Shown: positions 25,997 through 34,989 of the stretch, one piece after another
How the letters are laid out: the number at the start of each line of letters is the position of its first letter
Position numbering within the stretch: position 1 is the stretch's first letter
Source of the DNA: Coprococcus aceti
GTDB lineage: Bacteria; Bacillota; Clostridia; Lachnospirales; Lachnospiraceae
Length of the DNA stretch: 64,000 nt
Direction: 5' to 3'
Assembly: GCF_025567285.1 (NCBI RefSeq)
Contig: NZ_JAOQJT010000011.1
Coordinates: 22,736 to 86,735 of the forward strand
The notes under the pieces: model-generated
Seen by the model: only the letters and a program-made list of their open reading frames with translations
Told to the model about the DNA's origin: nothing
Databases searched by the model: none
Position numbers and translations under genes: made by a program

Positions 25997-27745
25997 TTAC
26001 ATATTATCAAGGAAATGTTCCGTGCCAAGCCGCAAATGTATAACCTTGTCATACTTCTTCTTTATGGCATGTCTGAACCTTCTCGCCTCACTGTGTGAGA
26101 ACATTCTCTCAAGATCCGCTTCTCTGAGTATCGGTTCATCACAGAGTATCTTGTACTTGATGTTCCAGTCATACATAAGACTTGTGCAGTTATCTATGCT
26201 CACCCGCAGCATCGTTCCTTTGTTTTTACCCATGAACACGCTTCTGTTCCATCTGTGTTTTGCAACCGAATTCTTGGCATCAAATACAACCTCAGCCCCC
26301 GGATACTTCTTCCATATCGCATCCAGGAACAACTTCAGCTTGTCCTTGTCAAAATATCTCATCATATCGTATACAACAAACAGGATCGCCACATCCTGAG
26401 GCTTCTGCACTTCATCAAGCCATTCGTAATCAAATATTGAACTTCCTATGTTGACCTCTCTGTCCCGGATCTCCATGTATTTTCTTCTTATATCTATGCG
26501 CTCCGGGAGATCAACATTGTACCACTTTATACGGCCGTTATCCACACGGGAAAACATGGTATCCAGTTCGCATCCGACATTGACGATAATTCCGTCCGCA
26601 TATCTGTTTATGAAGTTTCGAACCCTCTCGTCCACAGCGACCAGCCTCTCCATCATGACTGTCCTGTCGTAAAATGTGTATCTGGCATTCCTCTTCTTAT
26701 GCTCGATGCCTAATTTGTCCGTGAGCTTTATGGCCTCATTGTCCTCATATAACTTTGGATAACGCTCCGCCATCATCGCCCTGCACCAGATGTCATTCTC
26801 TATGTCAGCAGGTACAAAATCCGAATCTCCCTTGATGCAGCCGGCGATCTTCTTCATGATGGTCTTGCACTCCGGTATGAGGGGATGCTCGAGATAATCG
26901 TGTGTCACCGCATAATACTGATAGTAATGCACCTTCATATTCGTCCTGCTCGCGTTATCATACAGCCTTCTGGCATAGCAGTTGAGCATGTCGTCATTTG
27001 TCGTGAATATATCCATCTCATCGCATATATCCGTTATGTCGTAATACACGGGACTTGTCATATCCGTCCTTCCTGCCGCATCCTTCACCCAGTAAGCAGA
27101 GAGGAAATGCTTTATCCCCGGCGTGTAGTAATATCTGTACATAAAACGGCTCTTGTCACTCATTTTCTGTTCAAGCTCCGTGTCCTCAAATTCCGTGTCA
27201 AGAACCGGGGAGCACAGTATGAGCTTGTCCGGTCTTCTCCTGCCCTTCTTCCACAACTGTATGGCAAGCGATAACGCCAGACAGCCTCCGGATGAATGTC
27301 CGAGAAGCACCAGACGCTGGACATCCTCCGAGTCACACAGCTTGTCATACGCACCCGTAAGCATATCCAGTGCCTCTGTCACCGAATGCTCCGGCGCAAG
27401 CGGGTATATCGGAACCACCGCCCCATAGCCGGTTCTCTCCACCGTGTCGAACACAAACTTCCATTCATTGTGTGTTATCCTCGACACAAATCCTCCGCCG
27501 TGTATATACATGAAGAACTCCGTCGCCCTGCCGTCTTTAGGCATCACATAAAAGCACAGTCCGCCCTTCTCAAACACCGATCTGACCTTAAACTTATCTT
27601 CATTATAAGAAGGCGGATTATAATCCTCTTTTTTGTGAAGCTTAACCGCTGTTTTATATATGTCAGAGGCTTTCATATGCCTGTCATCAAGCATGACGTG
27701 CCCCATCTTTTCTATTGCAATAGTTAAGTAATTCTGACTCTCCAT
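25997..27745 (-). CDS. Two-domain fusion: alpha/beta hydrolase plus SAM-dependent (LCM/Tcm-type) methyltransferase
   Basis: 582 aa from the ATG at 27745 (GGAAAGGTGG upstream). Residues about 1-310 are a hormone-sensitive-lipase-like hydrolase: oxyanion motif MYIHGGGFV, nucleophile elbow LGHSSGGCLAL, and a probable catalytic His in VTHDYLEHPL. Residues about 320-580 resemble leucine carboxyl methyltransferase/Tcm O-methyltransferases: DRTVMMERLVAVDERV, IIVNVGCELDTMFSR (SAM-binding), WYNVDLPERIDIRR. The substrate is unknown. Adjoining esterase and methyltransferase activities on one chain suggest a methyl-ester or O-methyl cycle, but this is inference. Confidence 0.8.
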   Translation of the reverse strand: MESQNYLTIAIEKMGHVMLDDRHMKASDIYKTAVKLHKKEDYNPPSYNEDKFKVRSVFEKGGLCFYVMPKDGRATEFFMYIHGGGFVSRITHNEWKFVFDTVERTGYGAVVPIYPLAPEHSVTEALDMLTGAYDKLCDSEDVQRLVLLGHSSGGCLALSLAIQLWKKGRRRPDKLILCSPVLDTEFEDTELEQKMSDKSRFMYRYYYTPGIKHFLSAYWVKDAAGRTDMTSPVYYDITDICDEMDIFTTNDDMLNCYARRLYDNASRTNMKVHYYQYYAVTHDYLEHPLIPECKTIMKKIAGCIKGDSDFVPADIENDIWCRAMMAERYPKLYEDNEAIKLTDKLGIEHKKRNARYTFYDRTVMMERLVAVDERVRNFINRYADGIIVNVGCELDTMFSRVDNGRIKWYNVDLPERIDIRRKYMEIRDREVNIGSSIFDYEWLDEVQKPQDVAILFVVYDMMRYFDKDKLKLFLDAIWKKYPGAEVVFDAKNSVAKHRWNRSVFMGKNKGTMLRVSIDNCTSLMYDWNIKYKILCDEPILREADLERMFSHSEARRFRHAIKKKYDKVIHLRLGTEHFLDNM

Positions 27746-27908
27746 TGTCCACCTTTCCAAATGTCCGGTCTACAACTCTCTTTCAGTTATTTTTGCACAT
27801 GTCAATAATATAATCAAGAAATGATTTTATTTACTGTTGCAATATTGTCAATTTATGATATTATAATTGCGGTAAACAGGATGCATACAGCATAGAAAGG
27901 CAAATCTT

Positions 27909-28295
27909 ATGAATATTACGATGTTAAAGAGTAAGATACACCGCGCAGTTGTAACTCAGGCTGAGCTCAATTACGTCGGCAGTATAACTGTAGATTCTGA
28001 GCTTTTAAAGGCCGCCGGAATCCTTGAGTATGAATTAGTACAGATTGTTGACATAGAAAATGGTAATCGTTTCGAGACATACACCATAGCAGGAGAGCCG
28101 GGATCAGGAGTTATGTGCCTCAACGGTGCTGCTGCCCGTCAGGTCCAGGTCGGAGATCACATCATTCTCATGTGCTACGCATCAATGACACATGAGGAGG
28201 CAAAGGAGCACACGCCTAAGGTCGTATTTGTAAATGATGACAACTCCATCTCACGTATTACCGATTATGAGAAGCACGGAGAGCTTTTCAGCTAG
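27909..28295 (+). CDS. panD: Aspartate 1-decarboxylase
   Basis: 128 aa, standard length; AGAAAGGC precedes the ATG. The pyruvoyl enzyme makes beta-alanine for pantothenate and CoA. The self-processing site Gly-Ser is in LNYVGSITVD (Ser25). Other landmarks: MLKSKIHRAVVTQAEL and NGAAARQVQVGDHIILMCY. The gene stands alone, without panB or panC nearby, and ends in a bidirectional hairpin. Confidence 0.97.
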   Translation: MNITMLKSKIHRAVVTQAELNYVGSITVDSELLKAAGILEYELVQIVDIENGNRFETYTIAGEPGSGVMCLNGAAARQVQVGDHIILMCYASMTHEEAKEHTPKVVFVNDDNSISRITDYEKHGELFS

Positions 28296-28310
28296 ATCAT
28301 ATATAGAATA

Positions 28311-28351
28311 AAAAGAACTATTCGTTTTAACTAAAGACGAATAGTTCTTTT
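28311..28351. terminator. Bidirectional terminator between panD and the HAD gene
   Basis: The stem AAAAGAACTATTCG (28311-28324) / CGAATAGTTCTTTT (28338-28351) is flanked by A and T runs on both sides. It serves the convergent panD and HAD hydrolase genes. Confidence 0.9.
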
Positions 28352-28373
28352 TTATATTCGGATATGACCGGTC

Positions 28374-29120
28374 TTATCTGTCGGCATCCTCAAGGATAAG
28401 TCTGCACATCTCCGGCACATTTACCTCATCCATAATTATGTCTGCTTTTATGTCTCTGTCGGCATCATCCACCGGGGATATATTGGAGTGTACATAACAG
28501 GTGTGGAGTCCGACCTGCTTCGCCGCCAGCACATCACATACCGCGTCATTTCCCACCATTATGGATCTGTTCGGATTGATATGATTTCTGTCCAGGAGCT
28601 GCTGATAGAACGCTGCATCCGGCTTCATTGCACCGAAATCCGAAGAGAGCGATATATCTGTAAAATATCCCTCTATGCCAAGTGACTGAACCTCAGGGAA
28701 GGTGAAAACTCTCTGTGCATTTGACAGGATGTATAATTTCTTTCCGGCCTGCTTGAGCTGTTCGAGCATATCCGTCACGCCGTCATACAGTCTTATATAT
28801 CCTGTAGACGCCTTGCGGAACTCCTGAGCCGCAGCCACTGTCAGCTCTGCACAATCGAACGGTGTCTGATCTTTTTTCAACGTGAGCTGCTCAAATACCT
28901 CAAGTATCTGTATCTCAGGGAATTTGAACCTCTTCTTTGCCATGGCCTGTTCTGCGCGTCTGATCTGTCTCTTGTACCTTGATCTGAGTCCTGCCGGATT
29001 GTATTTCACTCCGTGCTGCGCATAGAACTCACACATATGTTTCCACACAGCGATGTCCTCCTCATCAGTGTGAATGTCTATCAATGTTCCATATAAGTCA
29101 AATATAATATTGTCGTACAC
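28374..29120 (-). CDS. HAD-superfamily hydrolase
   Basis: 248 aa starting at GTG (29120), with GGAGG 6 nt upstream. Motif I is FDLYGTLID (Asp nucleophile and acid/base), motif II YILSNAQ, motif III the Lys of AMKPDAAFY, motif IV IMVGNDAVCDVLAA. An all-helical C1 cap lies between motifs I and II (about 20-95). It is most likely a phosphatase for a small phosphorylated metabolite; the substrate is unknown. Confidence 0.9.
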   Translation of the reverse strand: MYDNIIFDLYGTLIDIHTDEEDIAVWKHMCEFYAQHGVKYNPAGLRSRYKRQIRRAEQAMAKKRFKFPEIQILEVFEQLTLKKDQTPFDCAELTVAAAQEFRKASTGYIRLYDGVTDMLEQLKQAGKKLYILSNAQRVFTFPEVQSLGIEGYFTDISLSSDFGAMKPDAAFYQQLLDRNHINPNRSIMVGNDAVCDVLAAKQVGLHTCYVHSNISPVDDADRDIKADIIMDEVNVPEMCRLILEDADR

Positions 29121-29148
29121 GTCATACCTCCGGGTAATTCTTTATTTT

Positions 29149-29943
29149 TTAGCGATAGCAGGCTCTCGCACCGCCAATGTATTTTGCACGGGTTCTCGCC
29201 ATAACCACATGTGCACTTCCAACCATGCTGTGCTCAGATCTGACCGGAACGGCCACCGGCGCAAGATGCATGCCTATGAGAGTATCTCCTATATCAATGC
29301 CTGCCTGTGCCTGTATAGCCTCGATAGCCACTGGCTCCTTCATATCTGCGTATGCCGCTGTGGCAAATGAACCGCCCGCCTTGAGCTGTGGCACAACATT
29401 GACTATCGGTATCCTGTTCGCCTTTGCATATTCCTTCTCAACTATTATTGCCCTGTTCAGATGTTCACAGCACTGCGCCGCCATGTAGACACCTGTGTCT
29501 TTGAGTTCATCGAGTATTGCTCCCGCTATACATTTGCCGATCTCCTCACTGGAGAATGAGCCTATCCTCATATTTGCAACTTCGCTGGATGAGCAGCCGA
29601 CCACCAGTGCATCGCCGGGTTCAAGTCCCGCAACTGCAAGAAGATCCTTCACAGCGCCGCGGACCTCATCTTCGATCTCCTTCAAATGGTCAAAGGCTTC
29701 TGTTGAAACGCCCTGTCCCGCAGGTCTGAGTCCTTCCTCAATGCTCGTAGGTTCAGCTTTCTCCGGCTCAGAAATATCCTGAACCTCCTCATATTCATCC
29801 TTATCTATGGACACCGGCACACCGGTCTTGCCGAGCACAGTCACGCCGCCGTACCATGTGCTGTCCACCTTGAGCACATCGCCCACTTCATATTCCATTG
29901 AGTATTCATCTTTCTTTTTTATTATCTTCACCATCTTTGCCAT
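29149..29943 (-). CDS. UPF0340 (YwlG/TIGR01440) protein with an extra N-terminal domain
   Basis: 264 aa. Residues about 84-264 are the UPF0340 family: VGCSSSEVANMRIGS, AQCCEHLNRAIIVEKEYA, VVPQLKAGGSFATAAY and IDIGDTLIGMHLAPVAVPVR. The family's function is unknown. In front lies an unusual segment of about 80 residues (MVKIIKKKDEYSMEYEVGDVL, YGGVTVLGKTGVPVSID) that looks like a small beta domain plus an acidic linker; UPF0340 proteins I know of start directly at the second part. It could be a fusion specific to this lineage. Confidence 0.85.
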   Translation of the reverse strand: MAKMVKIIKKKDEYSMEYEVGDVLKVDSTWYGGVTVLGKTGVPVSIDKDEYEEVQDISEPEKAEPTSIEEGLRPAGQGVSTEAFDHLKEIEDEVRGAVKDLLAVAGLEPGDALVVGCSSSEVANMRIGSFSSEEIGKCIAGAILDELKDTGVYMAAQCCEHLNRAIIVEKEYAKANRIPIVNVVPQLKAGGSFATAAYADMKEPVAIEAIQAQAGIDIGDTLIGMHLAPVAVPVRSEHSMVGSAHVVMARTRAKYIGGARACYR

Positions 29944-29974
29944 GTCACAGATCTCCTTTCCTGTACATTTGCAT

Positions 29975-30505
29975 TTACATGCGCTTTATTATCTTATATA
30001 GAAGAGAGCCATACATAACTCTCATAACCTCTTCGTATTCGTCCCGTGTCACGTACTCTCCGTAGGTCATCATCTCATATGTAACACCGGCTTCTCTGAC
30101 CTGGTAATCCAGGCAGGACAGGCCATTGCGCTCGTAGAACGCCTTTCTCCGGCACCTCTGGTCGTAATTCGGCGCATTCTCATCAAGGGGCTCGATATTC
30201 AGAAACAGCTTCTGATCCGGATACTCTGCTCTCACCTTTTTTAATATTGCAGAGCCGTATCCACCATCTCTTGCCGATTCATCTATCGCAAGGAACATGA
30301 GCGTTTTCACCCTGTCATCACCTATCACATATGTCAGTCCGACAAATCTGCCCGAGTCCACAACCGCACGAAACCTCGCCTTTCCCTGTCTGCATCTTCT
30401 GGTGAGCATCCACATAGGAGGTCTTTCTTCCCTTGGGAACGCAGTCACGAACAGGTGCTTTACCTGTTTTCTATAATCATCAATATCAACAAATTTTAAT
30501 TCCAT
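29975..30505 (-). CDS. GNAT-family N-acetyltransferase
   Basis: 176 aa. The acetyl-CoA-binding motif A region is FLAIDESARDGGYGSAILKKVRAEYP, followed by the motif B-like RRKAFYERNGL. It has the PREERPPMWML opening typical of a subgroup of small Firmicute GNAT proteins. The acceptor is unknown. It lies between UPF0340 and DUF4097 on the same strand, but the spacing suggests only loose coupling. Confidence 0.85.
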   Translation of the reverse strand: MELKFVDIDDYRKQVKHLFVTAFPREERPPMWMLTRRCRQGKARFRAVVDSGRFVGLTYVIGDDRVKTLMFLAIDESARDGGYGSAILKKVRAEYPDQKLFLNIEPLDENAPNYDQRCRRKAFYERNGLSCLDYQVREAGVTYEMMTYGEYVTRDEYEEVMRVMYGSLLYKIIKRM

Positions 30506-30531
30506 ATTATAACCTTCTAAGCTCAGTTGTT

Positions 30532-31473
30532 CTATCTGTCAACATATTTTATCTGGACATCGCCCGATGCGGTATCGACAATGCACTTGTTTTCATTTGC
30601 CATATGGGGCTCAGGTATGTCCACCTCTCCGCTCTTGCTGTTCACAAGGAAACGTTTCTCCGACAAGAATGATATATCCACGTTACCACTCTCCGTCGCA
30701 AACCAGAGCATATGTCCATCGCACGCATCTACATTTATATCTCCTGAAGATGTCATGAACTGTCCAACCTTTGCCGCCTTTATATTATACCCCTCAAGCA
30801 AACCCTTGCCCGCGGATATTATGACATTGTCGCCGTGGACGTTCATTATCGAAAAGTCGCCGCTGCTGCCATTCACCTTCACACTGTCCGCATCCACAGA
30901 AGCCATGGTGACCTCACCGGAATCTGTGACGACATTTACATTTTCTGCGGTTATATTGGACAGATACGCTCCGCCATTCACCTCAGTTACTTCAAATGTC
31001 CCACAGGATATCTGCACACTGGACACCAGAGTTCCCGTCTTCGAGGTCATGGATATATCTCCATACTCTCCCTCCGGTATACTCACCACGACATAAGGAT
31101 CGTCTCCAAAGCCCATGTCTGAGCCAAATGTCCTGTTGTCGGCACAGGTCATGACAAGCGCATCATCCTGCACCATCACGGAATGTATGACGTCGGGCGA
31201 ATCGAAATATGTGACGTGACATTTGTCATCGTCGGATTCCACCAGTTTCACATCCATGTCGTCTGCCACCTGTATGTTAATGTCCCGGAACTTCTCAGTT
31301 ATGATCATCTCTTTTTCTGTGTAAGAGTTTTTCGCTTTTGCCTTTTTTTCTTCTTTCATCGTCATACGCGCCTGTCTTCCAAGCCCGGCGGATATGATCA
31401 CCGCAGTCAGCATGACTCCGACCACCAGAACAACTATGGCCCGCATGATCCATTTTGCAACTTTCAAATGCAT
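30532..31473 (-). CDS. DUF4097-family membrane-anchored beta-helix protein
   Basis: 313 aa. One N-terminal transmembrane segment (IMRAIVVLVVGVMLTAVIISAGLG) is followed by a DUF4097 repeat domain of short alternating beta strands, seen in the recurring patterns TSKTGTLV, VTDSGEVTMASV, TSSGDINVDAC, TESGNVDISFL and NSKSGEVDIPE. Such domains form extracytoplasmic beta-helices often linked to envelope-stress systems. No LiaR- or PspC-type partner is adjacent. Its promoter overlaps the preceding terminator. Confidence 0.88.
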   Translation of the reverse strand: MHLKVAKWIMRAIVVLVVGVMLTAVIISAGLGRQARMTMKEEKKAKAKNSYTEKEMIITEKFRDINIQVADDMDVKLVESDDDKCHVTYFDSPDVIHSVMVQDDALVMTCADNRTFGSDMGFGDDPYVVVSIPEGEYGDISMTSKTGTLVSSVQISCGTFEVTEVNGGAYLSNITAENVNVVTDSGEVTMASVDADSVKVNGSSGDFSIMNVHGDNVIISAGKGLLEGYNIKAAKVGQFMTSSGDINVDACDGHMLWFATESGNVDISFLSEKRFLVNSKSGEVDIPEPHMANENKCIVDTASGDVQIKYVDR

Positions 31474-31507
31474 TTACCTCAATACAAATATGTTTTACAT
31501 CCAACCC

Positions 31508-31536
31508 ATTATATATACAAAACGGATGTATTGCAA
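31508..31536 (-). promoter_or_regulatory. Promoter of the DUF4097 gene, overlapping a terminator
   Basis: Minus strand: TTGCAA (31531-31536), 17-nt spacer, TATAAT (31508-31513). The -35 lies within the loop-proximal part of the terminator hairpin at 31523-31553. Confidence 0.7.
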
Positions 31537-31553
31537 ATCCTGCAATACATCCG
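31523..31553 (-). terminator. Terminator of the small secreted-peptide gene
   Basis: A 13-bp perfect stem CGGATGTATTGCA (31523-31535) / TGCAATACATCCG (31541-31553), 5-nt loop, followed on the minus strand by TTTTGTATAT. Confidence 0.8.
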
Positions 31554-31599
31554 CGTGTTGTAACTCTATAATTCTATATATCCAGTGCCATGTGGTTCA

Positions 31600-31758
31600 T
31601 TATTTCTTAACCACAGTATTTTTTGCAGCACTCCATGTTGAATAATATGTCACCTTGCCGGTATCCTGTGCCCAAGCGGTCACTTCCGGCATATTCACCG
31701 AGGTCAGCATCATAGCCGCCGACAGTGCAAATGCCATAAATCATTTCATCCTTCTCAT
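31600..31758 (-). pseudogene. Small secreted peptide gene with an in-frame TGA in its signal sequence
   Basis: A strong AAAGGAGC site precedes the ATG at 31758, but the frame reads MRRMK then TGA and continues FMAFALSAAMMLTSVNMPEV, a normal signal-peptide core, followed by TAWAQDTGKVTYYSTWSAAK and a stop. A TGG (Trp) to TGA change would explain the stop. Restored length is about 52 residues, with cleavage likely after AWA. Internal ATG codons could still start translation, without the positive N-region. Function unknown. Confidence 0.55.
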
Positions 31759-31861
31759 AAGCCGCTCCTTTTATTCACATAATTTTTTTGACAACATTCT
31801 GGAAAAATTATACCGCCGATGGAACCAGGCCCCTCCACTATCTCTGCCTAAAATAGAAAAA

Positions 31862-31901
31862 ATCCACAGGTCGGCTGACATTTGCCAGATATCCTGTGGA
31901 T
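31862..31901 (-). terminator. Terminator of mgsA
   Basis: The stem ATCCACAGG (31862-31870) / CCTGTGGAT (31893-31901) with a 22-nt loop, followed on the minus strand by TTTTTTCTATTTT. Confidence 0.85.
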
Positions 31902-31927
31902 CCTTAGACTTCATTATCACTATACAA

Positions 31928-32404
31928 TTATTTCCCCAGCGTGTTCGCCCTGTTGTCGATATTCTTCTGGAAGTTGATGACCTTATGGTCGTATGGCTCA
32001 TCCATCAGCTTGGACTGGATCATAAAGTCCGCTGTGGCTTTGTTGTTCGCCATCGGTATGTCGTACACCTGAGCGATACGGAGCAGAGCCTTCACATCCG
32101 GATCGTGTGGAGCTGCGGTCAGGGGATCCGAGAAGAAAACCACGAAATCTATCCTTCCCTCAACAATCTTCGCACCTATCTGCTGGTCTCCTCCAAGCGG
32201 ACCGCTGTTGTAGCCCTTCACCTGAAGATTTGTCCTGTCTGTTATCATGCGGGCTGTGGTTCCCGTTCCGCACAGCTCATGCCGGCTCAATATGTTCCTG
32301 TTGTCCTCGCACCATTTGATGAGTTCTTCCTTCTTCGCATCATGGGCGATAAGAGCTATTCTCTTCTGCTTTGGTATGGTCATTGTGATGTAATCTGCAC
32401 TCAT
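31928..32404 (-). CDS. mgsA: Methylglyoxal synthase
   Basis: 158 aa with GGAGG before the ATG. It converts dihydroxyacetone phosphate to methylglyoxal and phosphate, a bypass that releases phosphate when sugar phosphates pile up. Landmarks: IALIAHDAKKEELIKW (active-site His), GTGTTARMI, LGGDQQIGA, the catalytic Asp of VFFSDPLTAAPHDPDV with its His, and NNKATADF. It is monocistronic, divergent from the DUF1846 gene. Confidence 0.97.
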   Translation of the reverse strand: MSADYITMTIPKQKRIALIAHDAKKEELIKWCEDNRNILSRHELCGTGTTARMITDRTNLQVKGYNSGPLGGDQQIGAKIVEGRIDFVVFFSDPLTAAPHDPDVKALLRIAQVYDIPMANNKATADFMIQSKLMDEPYDHKVINFQKNIDNRANTLGK

Positions 32405-32691
32405 GTCTGTACCTCCTGTTCCTGCTATTTGCGAGCATTACTCCCATACCCTTACTCTACCCAATCCATCCATCATTTTCAATATAAAACACTATAATAC
32501 AGAAAAAATTTACTGCATTATTACATTTGCAATTTTGCCGAACTTTCCTCTGTTTTTTCTCCCATCTGTGTGGTATTCTCTTATAGGACGCTTTATAAAT
32601 TTAAGTATTCTTACTTATTACATTATTTCATAAAGAGATACACAGACAAAACCATATGTCTGTTCAATTATAGTTTAAGGAGATTCACAAG

Positions 32692-34164
32692 ATGAGAAAA
32701 ATTGGCTTTGACAATGACAAATATCTGTCCATGCAGTCTGAGCATATCAGAGAGAGGATCGGACAGTTCGGAGACAAGCTGTATCTGGAATTTGGTGGAA
32801 AGTTATTCGACGACTATCACGCATCCAGAGTCCTTCCAGGATTCGCTCCGGACAGTAAGCTTCAGATGCTTCTCCAGCTTGCAGACCAGGCTGAGATGAT
32901 CATATCTATAAATGCTGCCGACATAGAGCGCAACAAGATCAGACACGATCTCGGCATCACTTACGATCAGGATGTCATCAGACTTATAGGCGTATACAAA
33001 GAAAAGGGACTGTATGTGAGCAGTGTGGTAATCACCAGATACGCTGGACAGTCTTCTGCGGATGTTTTCCAGAAGAAGCTTGAAGCAATAGGGATCAAGG
33101 TTTACCACCACTATTCAATCGACGGATATCCAAACAACGTAGAAAAGATCGTCAGTGATGAGGGATACGGCAAGAACGAGTATGTTGAGACTACCAGACC
33201 TCTCGTCATCGTCACAGCACCTGGCCCTGGAAGCGGCAAGATGGCTACATGCCTCTCCCAGCTCTACCATGAGAATAAGCGCGGTGTGAAGGCTGGCTAT
33301 GCAAAGTTTGAGACATTCCCTATCTGGAATATTCCTCTCAAGCACCCTGTAAACCTGGCATACGAGGCTGCAACTGCCGACCTCAACGATGTGAATATGA
33401 TCGATCCGTTCCATCTGGAAGCATACGGTGAGACCACAGTCAACTACAACCGTGATATAGAGATCTACCCTGTCCTTGCGGCTATGTTCGAGGGAATCTA
33501 CGGACACTGCCCATACAAGTCACCTACAGACATGGGTGTCAACATGGCAGGAAACTGCATCGTTGACGACGAGGCTTGTCAGGAGGCTTCAAAGCAGGAG
33601 ATCATCAGAAGATATTATCAGTCCGTGAACAGATTTGTCAGAGACGAGGCTACAAAGGATGAGGTCTACAAGCAAGAACTCATCATGAAGCAGGCAAAGA
33701 TCACCGTGGATGACCGCGCCGTTGTCCCTGTTGCTAACAAGCTTGCCGAGGAGACCGGTTCTGCTGCCGCTGCACTTGAGCTGCCAGACGGAACCATCGT
33801 CACAGGTTCTACCTCAGACCTTCTCGGACCTTCATCAGCAGTCCTCCTGAATGCCATCAAGATACTTGGCGGCATCGACAAGAAGACACACCTGATTTCA
33901 AGAACATTTATCGAGCCTATACAGAAGCTCAAGACTCAGTACCTTGGCAGCAAGAATCCAAGACTCCACACAGACGAGGTTCTCATCGCCCTGTCCATGT
34001 GTGCAGTATCAGATCCAAATGCCAAGCTTGCTCTGCAGCAGCTTCCAAAGCTTGCCGGATGCCAGCTTCACACATCTGCCATACTGTCGGCGGTTGATAT
34101 GAACACATTCAAGAAGCTTGGAATCGAGTTCACGAACGAAGCGGTGTATGAGGGTAGGATGTAA
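32692..34164 (+). CDS. DUF1846-family protein
   Basis: 490 aa, the usual length; AAGGAG precedes the ATG. The family is widespread in Firmicutes, and its function is not established. It contains a nucleotide-binding-like TAPGPGSGKMATCLSQLYHE near residue 175, KAGYAKFETFPIWNIPLKHPVN, a DMGVNMAGNCIVDDEACQEASKQEIIRRY block, and LLGPSSAVLLNAIK. No transmembrane segment. It is monocistronic and closed by a strong terminator. Confidence 0.93.
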   Translation: MRKIGFDNDKYLSMQSEHIRERIGQFGDKLYLEFGGKLFDDYHASRVLPGFAPDSKLQMLLQLADQAEMIISINAADIERNKIRHDLGITYDQDVIRLIGVYKEKGLYVSSVVITRYAGQSSADVFQKKLEAIGIKVYHHYSIDGYPNNVEKIVSDEGYGKNEYVETTRPLVIVTAPGPGSGKMATCLSQLYHENKRGVKAGYAKFETFPIWNIPLKHPVNLAYEAATADLNDVNMIDPFHLEAYGETTVNYNRDIEIYPVLAAMFEGIYGHCPYKSPTDMGVNMAGNCIVDDEACQEASKQEIIRRYYQSVNRFVRDEATKDEVYKQELIMKQAKITVDDRAVVPVANKLAEETGSAAAALELPDGTIVTGSTSDLLGPSSAVLLNAIKILGGIDKKTHLISRTFIEPIQKLKTQYLGSKNPRLHTDEVLIALSMCAVSDPNAKLALQQLPKLAGCQLHTSAILSAVDMNTFKKLGIEFTNEAVYEGRM

Positions 34165-34196
34165 GCGCATAATATTTTCGCATTTTTATGAAAAAA

Positions 34197-34240
34197 CGGC
34201 AGAAAGATACAAAATAATTTAAAATTGTATCTTTCTGCCG
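34197..34240 (+). terminator. Terminator of the DUF1846 gene
   Basis: A perfect 16-bp stem CGGCAGAAAGATACAA (34197-34212) / TTGTATCTTTCTGCCG (34225-34240) followed by CTTTTTTG on the plus strand. The A-rich 5' flank could also serve the convergent gene. Confidence 0.92.
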
Positions 34241-34311
34241 CTTTTTTGCTGTTTAGCGATAATTTTGTGATATTTTGAACATCCAGCTACTCTTCAGATA
34301 AAAACAGTGCG

Positions 34312-34989
34312 TTATCTCTTCTCCTTATACATCATGAGATGTGCCACCATAAGAAGTGCACTGGATATCCAGATCGACTTGAACCCCAGATGCAGCGTGC
34401 ACACGCCGCCAGCTCCGGCGCCAAGTGCGAATATGATGATGATTCCATAATAGTGCATGGCCTTTCTGAGTGCCCCAGGCTCTTTGTCCCTGAGGTATAC
34501 CGACAGACTCTCCGTTCCGCTTCGGAGATTTCCTATACACATCGTGCTGGCATAGCCGTAGCCATTTACCTTTCTGAAAGTCTGAACCTGCATGGAGCAG
34601 GCAAATGACACAAGCATCGTGGCGAGCAGATTGAACCTCACCGGTATGAATCCAACCGCAAACAATATCACGATCTCCACCAGCACAACTATCTGTCTCC
34701 AATGTATGCGGGATGCATTCTTGTATCTATGGCTTATCCTCTCCGCCACCAGCACGCCAAGTGCAAATGCGATCAACGGAAAAAGGTATCTCAATGCAAT
34801 CTTAAAATCTCCCATCATAAGATGCTGGCTCATGAGAACCACATTTCCTGTCTGGGCGTTGGAGAACACCTCATCTCTGGCATTGTATGTATATGCATCC
34901 TGAAATCCCCCCGAAAGCGCAAGTATCGCACTGAGCAGGAATGTTTCGGATGTCTGTCTGAGTTCTCTGTTCTTTCTTAGCATACGCAT
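34312..34989 (-). CDS. YoaK/DUF1275-family membrane protein
   Basis: 225 aa with about six hydrophobic segments (TFLLSAILALSGGFQDAYTY, IALRYLFPLIAFALGVLVAERI, IVVLVEIVILFAVGFIPV, LLATMLVSFACSMQVQ, YYGIIIIFALGAGAGGV, ISSALLMVAHLMM). The NAQTGNVVLMSQHLM and CIGNLRSGTESL motifs are those of DUF1275. A transport role is often suggested for the family but not established. It appears monocistronic. Confidence 0.88.
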   Translation of the reverse strand: MRMLRKNRELRQTSETFLLSAILALSGGFQDAYTYNARDEVFSNAQTGNVVLMSQHLMMGDFKIALRYLFPLIAFALGVLVAERISHRYKNASRIHWRQIVVLVEIVILFAVGFIPVRFNLLATMLVSFACSMQVQTFRKVNGYGYASTMCIGNLRSGTESLSVYLRDKEPGALRKAMHYYGIIIIFALGAGAGGVCTLHLGFKSIWISSALLMVAHLMMYKEKR

